Below are positions 33,771 through 41,326 of a stretch of DNA of 64,000 nucleotides, in pieces (position 1 is the first letter of the stretch; every line of letters begins with the position of its first letter). The translations under genes and the position numbers were made by a program. The notes under the pieces are model-generated. The model did no database searches. It saw only the letters and a program-made list of their open reading frames with translations, and was not told the origin of the DNA. This stretch comes from G963674685 sp963674685 (GTDB lineage Bacteria; Lernaellota; Lernaellaia; JACKCT01): the NCBI GenBank assembly GCA_963674685.2, contig CAXXWT010000009.1, positions 124,001 through 188,000 of the forward strand, read 5' to 3'.

Positions 33771-35624
33771 TTACTGCACGACGAACTCGACGCGCCTGTT
33801 CTTGGCCCGTCCGTCATCCGTGTTGTTGCCGGCAACGGGTTTTTCCATACCGTAACCGACGGCCGTCAGCGCATCGGCTTTAACGCCTTTCTTGATGAGG
33901 TAACTGCGTACCGAATAGGCGCGTTTTTCCGACAGCTTCTGATTGAATTCGGCGTTGCCCACGTTATCCGTATGCCCCTGAATTTCCACTTTTATGGAAC
34001 TCTTTTCGCACATCGCCTTAATCTGATTCGCGATGTCGTTGAGCACGGGATAAGACTTGGACAGGATCGTCGCGGAACCGGACTTGAAGTAGACATTGTC
34101 GAGTTTCTTCAGGATCAGGTTGAGCTTGACAATCAGCGTTTTGGTGTCGCCGTCCTTCAGATAGATTTTTCGCGTTTTGGATGAGTATCCTTCGGATTTG
34201 ATATCGACCGTGTAATATCCGGGTTCGACATTCTTGACGAAAGCGCCGGGTTCGTTTTTGAAAGTCTCCTTATTGTCGCCTTTTGTCAGAGTGATTTCGC
34301 TGCAGATTTCGTTGCCGGTGTGGCTTTCCAGCACTCTGACCGTCAATTCTCCCTGGACGAGCTTTTGGGCCACAACGATTTTCTTCAAGACCAGCTTCGC
34401 CTGCGTGGTTCCTTTTTTGACAATCGTTTCCGATGTGGAATCGGATACGTAACCGTCTTTCTTGGCGAAAATCTGGTACTCGCCTTCGACCAGTTTCAAC
34501 TGCAGCATGCCGTTTTCGGCGGAGTGAATAGTCTCGGTCCCTTCGGGGTCGATGAGCCTGAGGGCCGCATCCAGAGGATTGTCGTCTTCATCCACGACAT
34601 TGACGATGAGATCGCCTTCGGTGACTTCCTCTTTTTCCCAGTAGTAATCTACGCCGGCCAAAACCCGATATTCGGGCGTGCCTTCGTTGCGGTTCAAGCC
34701 CGGTCCGGCGCCGGCGATGGCGCGGGGTCCTTTTTCGCCGAACTGATACCGAACGGTGAAAATGGCCTCACTGACGTTTTCGGAATACATCACGTCGTCG
34801 CCTTCCATGATCCTCCTTTTATGGAAGAACTGGCGGTCGGCTACGTCATACCAGGAACCGAAATATTCCAGGGAGAAAGACAGTCCGTTTTCGAAAGCGC
34901 GGGAGAAGCCCAGACCCAGTTTGATCGCGTCGCCCACGTCCGTTCCGGCCACGTGAGCGAGGGTTTCATCCTGGTTGCCGCGGCGGTAGTTGTAGCCGAC
35001 GTTGGCGCCGATGTTGATGAAGTCGAAATCGTGCTCGACGGCCAGCGTGGCGCCTCCCGTGTTGCGGCCTTCCGAGAGGTAGTTGTCATAATCGCCCCCC
35101 AACAGGAAGGTCAAATAAGGTCCGAGAGCCAGGCCGAGCCAGTGATCCTCTTGATTGAGAATCCTGAACTTCAATTCCACGCGCCCGTCGCCGGCGGAGC
35201 CGTCGGATTCCAGTTCTTCCAGCGTGCCGTCCGGGGCATACAACCCTTCCATCGTGTAGGGGTCTTCAATCGTCGTGCGGCGGCGCGTCATGAAATGGTA
35301 TGGGACTTCGGCGCCGAGGCTCATCCAGTTCGTCAGACCCAGGGCGGCGGTTACGTGAAGCGAATGCAGTTCGCTGATGATGTCGTAATTCCATTCGTCG
35401 TTTTCATCATAGGTTCGATACGGACTGTTGGTATATACGTAAAACAGCGATCCTCCCATGGACCACTGCTTCAGCGTATTGGCGTCTTCTATGGTGACAA
35501 AGTTACCTCCGAACAGCGACAACCGCAGCTGATCCGCATTATAACCTTGCCAGGCGAAGGCCGGGCTTGCCAATAAAAGCAAGGCGACTCCGACAAGCAG
35601 GGCCTTAGTGAAATTTTTAACCAT
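33771..35624 (-). CDS. OmpA-family protein with PEGA/carboxypeptidase-regulatory-like repeats
   Basis: The 617-residue product has a signal peptide ending PAFAWQ, a beta-barrel-like region (about residues 30-340), two or three immunoglobulin-like CarboxypepD_reg/PEGA-type domains (GDLIVNVVDEDDNPLDAALR and GELTVRVLESHTGNEI) and a C-terminal OmpA peptidoglycan-binding domain (VYFKSGSATILSKSYPVL, EIQGHTDNVGN, NRRVEFVVQ). It should tether the outer membrane to peptidoglycan. A candidate FNR/CRP-type box lies about 130 bp upstream. Confidence 0.88.
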   Translation of the reverse strand: MVKNFTKALLVGVALLLLASPAFAWQGYNADQLRLSLFGGNFVTIEDANTLKQWSMGGSLFYVYTNSPYRTYDENDEWNYDIISELHSLHVTAALGLTNWMSLGAEVPYHFMTRRRTTIEDPYTMEGLYAPDGTLEELESDGSAGDGRVELKFRILNQEDHWLGLALGPYLTFLLGGDYDNYLSEGRNTGGATLAVEHDFDFINIGANVGYNYRRGNQDETLAHVAGTDVGDAIKLGLGFSRAFENGLSFSLEYFGSWYDVADRQFFHKRRIMEGDDVMYSENVSEAIFTVRYQFGEKGPRAIAGAGPGLNRNEGTPEYRVLAGVDYYWEKEEVTEGDLIVNVVDEDDNPLDAALRLIDPEGTETIHSAENGMLQLKLVEGEYQIFAKKDGYVSDSTSETIVKKGTTQAKLVLKKIVVAQKLVQGELTVRVLESHTGNEICSEITLTKGDNKETFKNEPGAFVKNVEPGYYTVDIKSEGYSSKTRKIYLKDGDTKTLIVKLNLILKKLDNVYFKSGSATILSKSYPVLNDIANQIKAMCEKSSIKVEIQGHTDNVGNAEFNQKLSEKRAYSVRSYLIKKGVKADALTAVGYGMEKPVAGNNTDDGRAKNRRVEFVVQ

Positions 35625-35752
35625 GATTTGCTCCTTTCTGCTACAGCAGAACAGTTGAATTTCAGTTTGACGGCCAATTTTTGCAAAGATCTTGCGATAA
35701 TTTCTTTTGGCGCGAGCAAACTAGTATTTAAATTACTCCGAGACTTACTTCT

Positions 35753-35766
35753 ATGATCTATATCAT
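35753..35766. promoter_or_regulatory. FNR/CRP-like inverted repeat upstream of the OmpA gene
   Basis: ATGAT-CTAT-ATCAT is a perfect 5-bp inverted repeat with a 4-bp spacer, containing TGAT-N4-ATCA, the core of the FNR consensus TTGAT-N4-ATCAA. It is about 130 bp upstream of the ompA-like start at 35624. Such short palindromes occur by chance, so this is a suggestion only. Confidence 0.3.
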
Positions 35767-35879
35767 TATAAGAGGATTTTTCAATAAATAAATTGACGAC
35801 GGCGGAATAATCTGCGCTTGAGCTCTTGAGTTTTTGCGCCTGTTCGATTAAGAAAACGGCATGGATTCCAGGGGATGAA

Positions 35880-36044
35880 ATGGGAAAAAACGATACAATC
35901 AATGAAATATTGAAGGTTCTTAACGCATCTGCCCGAGAAGCTTACGGAGACGGGCCGGCCGAAGTCCTGCAAAACAAGAGAACCGGGGACGGAGGAAAGC
36001 GCTATTCGCCCGCAGCCTCGTCGGTTTTCGTAAATATCATGTGA
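35880..36044 (+). CDS. Short open frame of uncertain reality
   Basis: A 54-residue frame starts at an ATG 5 bp after an AGGGG site and begins MGKNDTINEILKVLNASARE, which looks helical and protein-like. Its last 14 codons overlap the 3' end of the convergent methyltransferase gene, so the end may be artefactual. It may be the N-terminal remnant of a gene truncated by the rearrangement that duplicated the region 36.0-37.2 kb. No family was recognised. The rest of 35625-36001 holds the ompA promoter region and nothing else recognisable. Confidence 0.3.
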   Translation: MGKNDTINEILKVLNASAREAYGDGPAEVLQNKRTGDGGKRYSPAASSVFVNIM

Positions 36045-36865
36045 ATACGGTCAGTATCGCCAATATCCCATTTCGTTTCGATGTAATGAAAACCTGCTTT
36101 AATAAAGATATTTTTGGTTTCCTTTTCCACATTTTTCGCTTTTCCCGTCAGATTTTTCCCATGGTCGGCGTCGGACGAGTCGAAAACGTGGATATTACCC
36201 CCGAATTTCATCGCCGTATAGAGCGATTTCAAACACATGAAACCGTCCTGCCCTGCTCTGAGATAGAAAGGAGCCCGAATGATCAAAGTGAGGTCCACCG
36301 ACCGTACCGGAAGCATAGTATCCCTCATCGTGGAATGAATTGCCGTGACTTTCTCCCCGTGGGGATAACCCAGAACGTCAATGGCGTATCTCATCATTTC
36401 AAGGGAGTTGTTATTGACATCCACGGCAAAGAGTTTTTGGAAGGGGATGCCTTGTTCGAGTAATTCCATTTCAAAATAGCCCGTTCCGGAGCCAATATCG
36501 GCAATCGTGTCCGACGGGCGAATCGGAATCGACGCGAGAACATCTTTCATCAGCGAGTCTTTGATGCAGGAAGAGAATCGTACTTTTCGTTCAGCCATCT
36601 CATCGATGGATTTTTTTATCGCCGCCATTCTCTTTTCAATTTCGTGCGGCTTGAAATGCAGGCTTGCGGGCATAGGGCACTGGGGGTATGCGGAAGGAGG
36701 ATCAGGGCGACCCTCCATGGGTATCGTAGAATTCGGCTTCGATTGACCGGGAAAGGCTTTCGGCGCCGTTGTCGTCGCAGTATCGACGTGCTGATTGCAA
36801 GAGAAAATCACTACGATGACGCACCACCGCAAAATGCGGACAAGAAGAGATATTTTGGATCGCAT
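36002..36865 (-). CDS. SAM-dependent methyltransferase lipoprotein, copy A
   Basis: The 287-residue product has a lipoprotein-type signal (lipobox ending VVIFSC), a linker and a class I methyltransferase domain with the SAM-binding ADIGSGTGYFEMELL and the acidic FAVDVNNNS strand. A secreted or lipid-anchored methyltransferase is unusual, because SAM is a cytoplasmic cofactor. It is a clear paralogue of the protein at 38164-39030: both share AYP-CPMPASLHFKP and LEQGIPFQKLFAVD. An AGGAGATACC site precedes the ATG. It lies just downstream of a truncated copy of the 3' end of the large lipoprotein gene. Confidence 0.75.
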   Translation of the reverse strand: MRSKISLLVRILRWCVIVVIFSCNQHVDTATTTAPKAFPGQSKPNSTIPMEGRPDPPSAYPQCPMPASLHFKPHEIEKRMAAIKKSIDEMAERKVRFSSCIKDSLMKDVLASIPIRPSDTIADIGSGTGYFEMELLEQGIPFQKLFAVDVNNNSLEMMRYAIDVLGYPHGEKVTAIHSTMRDTMLPVRSVDLTLIIRAPFYLRAGQDGFMCLKSLYTAMKFGGNIHVFDSSDADHGKNLTGKAKNVEKETKNIFIKAGFHYIETKWDIGDTDRIHMIFTKTDEAAGE

Positions 36866-36898
36866 GGTATCTCCTGTATATCATATCAACTACCGATA

Positions 36899-37172
36899 TT
36901 AATCGCCGGAGAAATACCTCCTCCTTATTCCTCGGAAGTCCAGATCCAATCGCCGCCCTTCAAATTCAATAATTGTTCTTTGAGAACCGAATTCAGTGAA
37001 ACTATACGAGTTGTCCCAGCGCGCGTACGGGCCGATGTCAACATTTATACCTTCTACTACAAAGGGGCCGTCCCAGGCAACCGTAGCCAATCCCTGGCTG
37101 GGCGAGTTGTATTCCACGCCGTCTTCGCCCACGGTGACCGAGGCGTTTTCGATGTCGGTCAGTGAACTGCTG
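36899..37172 (-). pseudogene. Truncated duplicate of the 3' end of the 39068-41182 lipoprotein gene
   Basis: The translated frame (GEDGVEYNSPSQGLATVAWD, then DIGPYARWDN and RRRYFSGD) is nearly the same as the last 80 residues of the lipoprotein at 39068-41182. About 150 bp (37017-37165) match 39180-39330 with about one mismatch; the last 110 bp of the fragment are more diverged. There is no start codon of its own. It is followed by methyltransferase copy A exactly as the full gene is followed by copy B, so a block of gene tail plus methyltransferase was duplicated. Confidence 0.8.
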
Positions 37173-37586
37173 AAATCATGTCATGTCGTTGTCCGCGAAT
37201 CCGTTGTGTGGGGCGAAATGGATGCTTTCGGGCACCTCAACAATGTTTTCTTCTTTCGACATTTTGAAAACTGCCGAATCGGATTTTTCGATAAATACGG
37301 ATTTACAACAAACGGGACGCTGGCGCAGGTCGGGCCGATTCTGGCGGAAACGAGTTGCTGATATAAAGCCCCTGTAAAATACCCGGATGTCCTGCATGTG
37401 GGATGCAAAGTCGTCGAAATGGGCAGGGACCGGTTTCGCTTGAAAATGATGATCGTCAGCGAGAAATTGCAGCGCGTGGCAGCTACGGGTGATGCTCTCG
37501 TCGTGTCCTACGATTATAAAGAAGGCCATAAGGTCGATTTGCCGGATCATTGGGCTCAAATTTTAACGAAGCTGCTGGGAACTTAG
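37152..37586 (+). pseudogene. 4HBT/YbgC-type acyl-CoA thioesterase interrupted by an in-frame TGA
   Basis: The frame reads as a complete hot-dog-fold thioesterase of 144 codons: VVWGEMDAFGHLNNVFFFRH, IGFFDKYGF and GPILAETSC, then a TGA at 37359-37361, then YKAPVKYPDVLHVG to DLPDHWAQILTKLLGT in the same frame. Relatives normally have Arg (TSCR[FY]KAP) at the stop position, so a CGA to TGA mutation is the simplest explanation. The start ATG lies at the edge of the duplicated lipoprotein fragment on the other strand. The family hydrolyses acyl-CoA thioesters. It is probably inactive unless the stop is read through. Confidence 0.7.
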
Positions 37587-37614
37587 CGGATATATGGATT
37601 TGATCCCCGCCGGC

Positions 37615-38160
37615 TCAATCTTTTAATCCGTCCAGAACTTTCAGCACATCTTCATTCTTCGGAATATCCGACATGCTGTTGCTGTAGTACGCGAAGGCGA
37701 TTTTGCCGTCTTTGCCGATCACGAACATGGCCGGCATCAATCCGAGCTTCAGAAGCTTTTTCTGCTGGTGATAAAGATTTCCGAGTTTTGCATCGGGATC
37801 GGGGATACCCGTGAAAGGCAACTTATATTCCAACCAGAAAGATTTCATTTTCATCGCATCATGTCTGGCGACAACCACGATCTGTGCATTGCGTTCGGTG
37901 AATTTTGCATAATCGTCACGCATCTGCACGAGATGCTTGCGAGAATACGGTCAACCGAAGCCGCGGAGGAAGATCAGGACCAGTGGATGATCTTTATAAA
38001 TGGCTGAGGATTCGATGGCCTGATCATCGAAGGTTTTTGCCTTAAAAGCCGGCGCGTCATCGTTTGGTGCAAGCAATTGGTCCCCCTGTACTTTCAGTGG
38101 AATAGTCAGCACAAGACAAATAGCCATAATAATAGGAAAATATCTCATGAGGTTAATCAC
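37615..38160 (-). CDS. Selenocysteine-containing peroxiredoxin-like (AhpC/TSA) protein
   Basis: The frame from 38160 to 37615 codes for 181 residues if the in-frame TGA at 37953-37951 is read as selenocysteine (residue 70). Before it: a signal peptide (IIMAICLVLTIPLKVQG), PNDDAPAFKAKTFDD and HPLVLIFLRGFG. After it: PYSRKHLVQMRDDYAKF, TGIPDPDAKLGNLYHQ and PAMFVIGKDGKIAFAYYS, all typical of redoxins. The TGA falls exactly where relatives have the peroxidatic cysteine (RG-x2-C-PxCR). A SECIS-like hairpin follows. The start may be GTG 38160 or ATG 38148. It is probably co-transcribed with the upstream methyltransferase gene (3 bp apart) and acts in the periplasm. Confidence 0.82.
37917..37941 (-). 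promoter_or_regulatory. Bacterial SECIS-like hairpin after the in-frame UGA
   Basis: In the minus-strand mRNA, 14 nt after the UGA, GCAUCU pairs with AGAUGC (6 bp, 37936-37920) around a CGUGC loop. Below it, CGC pairs with GUG across a two-base AA bulge. The loop begins 20 nt after the UGA, within the 16-37 nt range reported for bacterial SECIS elements, and has G among its first two bases as required. Confidence 0.7.
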
Positions 38161-38163
38161 CGC

Positions 38164-39030
38164 CTATCCATTGGTTTTAGCGCGAATTGAAAATGTCATG
38201 TGAATCAGATCGGAATCCTGCAGGTCCGATTCCGTCTTAATGTGATGAAATCCTGCGGTATGAAAAGCATTTATCGTTTGTTTTTGCAGTAATTTCGCTT
38301 TCTCTTCCAGGTCTTTGCCTTCGTAGGAAAGTGCCTGATCAAATATATGTACTCTGCCGCCGGGTTTCATGGCCGAGTTCAGCGATTTTAAGCAATTCAT
38401 TCCATCAACCTCACTGCCGTTGTAAAAATGATTTCGAATGAGCAAAGCAAGGTCCACGGATTTTGACGGCAATTTCGTATCCCACATCGCGGAATGGATT
38501 GTCAAAACTTTTTCCTTGTCGGGATATCCCAGTTTATTCAATGCATATTGAAGCAATTCAAGGGAATCCGCGTTGATATCCACCGCGAACAGTTTTTGGA
38601 AAGGAATTCCCTGTTCGAGAATTTCCATTTCAAAATAGCCTGTCCCCGCGCCGATATCGGCGATGACCGCCGATGGATTGATCGGAACCGACGCAAGAAC
38701 ACTTTTCATGGCTTTATTACTGGTGCAGGAAGAAAAACGTTCTTTTTTTTCAGCCATTTTATCAATGGCGCTTTTTATAGAGGCGACCCCCTTTTCGAGT
38801 TCATCCGGCTTGAAATGAAGGCTCGCCGGCATTGGGCATTCCGGATAAGCGGAATGTGGTTTCTCATCGTGGGAAGTATTCGACGCCTGAGGCGTATCGG
38901 GCGTATCCGGCGTGGATTCGACTTCCGGTACATTTTTCTCAGGCCTGTCGGTGTTATGATTGCAAGACAAAACTGTAGCAATTACACATAGTTGCAGAAT
39001 GCATAGAAGAACGGTTTTTCTCAATTTCAC
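38164..39030 (-). CDS. SAM-dependent methyltransferase lipoprotein, copy B
   Basis: The 288-residue product has a lipobox (IATVLSC), a Pro/Thr-rich linker and a class I methyltransferase domain with ADIGAGTGYFEMEIL and FAVDINADS. It is the paralogue of copy A at 36002-36865. The GTG at 39030 is preceded by GAGGG and gives a start matching copy A; a longer open frame reaching 39213 overlaps the upstream lipoprotein gene and is not used. It lies between the large lipoprotein gene and the selenoprotein gene, all on the minus strand, so an operon is likely. Confidence 0.78.
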   Translation of the reverse strand: MKLRKTVLLCILQLCVIATVLSCNHNTDRPEKNVPEVESTPDTPDTPQASNTSHDEKPHSAYPECPMPASLHFKPDELEKGVASIKSAIDKMAEKKERFSSCTSNKAMKSVLASVPINPSAVIADIGAGTGYFEMEILEQGIPFQKLFAVDINADSLELLQYALNKLGYPDKEKVLTIHSAMWDTKLPSKSVDLALLIRNHFYNGSEVDGMNCLKSLNSAMKPGGRVHIFDQALSYEGKDLEEKAKLLQKQTINAFHTAGFHHIKTESDLQDSDLIHMTFSIRAKTNG

Positions 39031-39067
39031 GACATCCCTCGATGATAGCGTGTATCGACTTTCGACG

Positions 39068-41182
39068 TCATTCGCCGGAGAAATATCTTCTTCTGACTCC
39101 TGCGAAATCCAAATCCAGGGTTTGTCCTCCGAATTCAATAATTGTCCGTTCCGATCCGAATTCGGTCTGGCTGTAGGCGTTGTCCCAGCGCGCGTACGGG
39201 CCGATGTCAACATTTATACCTTCTATTACAAAGGGGCCGTCCCAGGCAACCGTAGCCAATCCCTGGCTGGGCGAGTTGTATTCCACGCCGTCTTCGCCCA
39301 CGGTGACCGAGGCGTTTTCGATGTCGGCCATGAACTGCTCGAAGGAACCGTTGTCGTCGGCGCATCCCAGTTCCACGATCCAGACATTGGAGATGCCGTC
39401 GGCGATCAGTTCATATGTGCTTTCCGGTTCCGTATCGGCCCAGGCCGTCGGCAGATCCGAATACAGAGCAACGTAGCTGTCGCCTTTGGCCCCGAAGGTC
39501 CATTTCCCCGACTGGGTCCATTCATCCATTGCCCAGGTCGGGAAATGCGCGTGCGTGTAGGAAATGAAAATCAGGTCGTCCAGAAGAGGGATTTGCCTCC
39601 GCTGATATTGAATAATTCCGATGTTTTCGAAAAAAGTCGCCCTCGGAAACCATCCACCGGTCCAGTCGCTGGCCAGGTAGTCCCCGGCCAGGCCGCCGGG
39701 ATACGTGGTAAAAACGTTGGCGTCCGCGTCCAGCGTGGCCTGCCAGATATGCTGCTGCCCTCCCCAAAGGCCTTTGTTGTAATCCTGCGCGCCGGAGAGC
39801 TGATAATCCGGCGTCCGATAGGTGTAGGTGTTGACCGATTCCAGGGCGGGACCACGGGTCATTTCGTCCAGGGCTGCCGGGACGATTTCCAGTAAAGGAC
39901 TGCCGACCAGAAAACTTAGGAAAGAAAGGGTTTCGAACAAGAAGCCGTTGGTTTCCCACATATTGTAGTCGTCGACCATCTGAAAAGTACCCGGCAGAAC
40001 CTTGCTGGCGGCGTAGGACGAAAGACTCCACCAGAAAGTGACGTCCTCGTGGCTTTCATAGCCGACTCCCCAGTATGGACCATCGTCGATATCGATGCTG
40101 TCTCTTTCCCGGTGTTCGTTCCAGTCCAGGGCGTCTTCGGCGATATCTTCCAAAATCGGGCTTGGCCAGTATTTCGTGCTCGACGCAAGGGCGACTCCGG
40201 AAAAATTGGCGCCGGTATCGTATTCCCCGATGCCGAGCATGACCCAGGCGGCTTCGTCGGTGGAATCGTTGCTGCCTTCGATGAGCTTGCTGGGATAGGT
40301 GCGCCCGTGGGTGGTGGCGTAGGCGTCCTTGAAATAGTTGTTGGCGAAATCGAAGGCCATCACGTCCAGGAGCATGGCGGCCTGCGTGGAGATATCCTCA
40401 TCTTCGGAAAAATCGACAAGGTTGGTCAGCGCCGGGATGTCTTCGTTGAAATACACGTTGGAATGCCACTCCACGAAACCGATCTTTCCCCGCCAGGCAA
40501 GCCATCGGCGGATCATGGGAAGGGCGTGGTCAATATGCTCTTGCCCCGTCATGTTCGCGTTGGGGAATATTTCATTTGGGTAAAGCTGCCCGGCTAAAAG
40601 CTCCGCCGAGTGAAAGAGAATCTGGTGATTTTCCGACCAGAAGCACATCTCGTCTTCGTTCGGCTCGTCCATCCAGTATTTGAAATTTAAAAGGGCGTCT
40701 TTGATCTGCTGCATGGTTTCCGCGCTGATTGCCGGATTGTCGCCGTGCAGATAGAGAAAACGCAGCAAAGAGGCCAGATCGAAATCCGCGCAATCCTCAC
40801 GGTTGTTCATTTTATTGCAGGTATTGTCGATGGCGTCTTCGTCGATGGCGTCATAGCCCATGGTCAGCTTGCAAACTTGCGCGTGCATGTTGCCGCCGTT
40901 TTCGGCGCATTGCTCCAGGTATTCTTGCTGGCGCGCAAGGTATTGTTCCGAAGGTAAAAGGGGATCTCCAGGATCCGTGTCATCGTCAAGATCGTCGTTC
41001 AGGTCGTCGTCGGCGTCGTCATCCGCATCGTCGTTGACATCGTCGTCGGCGTCGTCATTTACATCATCATCGGCATCGTCGTTCGCATCGCTGTCATTGT
41101 CGTCGTCATCGTCGTCGCCGCAACCGACGGCAAGGCTGAAAATCAGCAAAGAAAAAATGATAAATTTAACGGACTGTTTCAT
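39068..41182 (-). CDS. Large poly-Asp-linker lipoprotein of unknown function
   Basis: The 704-residue product has a lipoprotein signal (AVGCG) followed by about 50 Asp-rich residues in DDADDDVNDD-type repeats. The remaining 640 residues look mainly helical (FWSENHQILFHSAELLAGQL and similar), reminiscent of alpha/alpha-toroid carbohydrate-active proteins, but no family can be claimed. A beta-rich C-terminal part ends GQTLDLDFAGVRRRYFSGE. The final 80 residues are duplicated at 36899-37172. It heads a probable operon with methyltransferase B and the selenoprotein. Confidence 0.65.
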   Translation of the reverse strand: MKQSVKFIIFSLLIFSLAVGCGDDDDDDNDSDANDDADDDVNDDADDDVNDDADDDADDDLNDDLDDDTDPGDPLLPSEQYLARQQEYLEQCAENGGNMHAQVCKLTMGYDAIDEDAIDNTCNKMNNREDCADFDLASLLRFLYLHGDNPAISAETMQQIKDALLNFKYWMDEPNEDEMCFWSENHQILFHSAELLAGQLYPNEIFPNANMTGQEHIDHALPMIRRWLAWRGKIGFVEWHSNVYFNEDIPALTNLVDFSEDEDISTQAAMLLDVMAFDFANNYFKDAYATTHGRTYPSKLIEGSNDSTDEAAWVMLGIGEYDTGANFSGVALASSTKYWPSPILEDIAEDALDWNEHRERDSIDIDDGPYWGVGYESHEDVTFWWSLSSYAASKVLPGTFQMVDDYNMWETNGFLFETLSFLSFLVGSPLLEIVPAALDEMTRGPALESVNTYTYRTPDYQLSGAQDYNKGLWGGQQHIWQATLDADANVFTTYPGGLAGDYLASDWTGGWFPRATFFENIGIIQYQRRQIPLLDDLIFISYTHAHFPTWAMDEWTQSGKWTFGAKGDSYVALYSDLPTAWADTEPESTYELIADGISNVWIVELGCADDNGSFEQFMADIENASVTVGEDGVEYNSPSQGLATVAWDGPFVIEGINVDIGPYARWDNAYSQTEFGSERTIIEFGGQTLDLDFAGVRRRYFSGE

Positions 41183-41326
41183 GCCGGCCCCCTTTGCGTG
41201 TATTATACGTCAAACCCGCAATCACTCAATGATGGGGTGTTGAAAACTGAAGAATTCTATGGCAAATACCGACGAACCTGACAAATCTCTAACGATTAAT
41301 CGGCAAATTGATACGGGAGATTACGC

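Noticed and set aside
37362..37410. A hairpin (TGCAT-GTGGG-ATGCA) downstream of the thioesterase TGA that could be read as a second SECIS element
   Set aside because: The loop starts about 36 nt from the TGA, at the very edge of the accepted range. The stem has only 5 bp, and homologues have Arg rather than Cys at the stop position, so a nonsense mutation is more likely than selenocysteine.
38164..39213. Longer N-terminus for methyltransferase copy B
   Set aside because: It overlaps the end of the preceding lipoprotein gene in another frame. The GTG at 39030 has a GAGGG site and gives a lipoprotein signal matching copy A.
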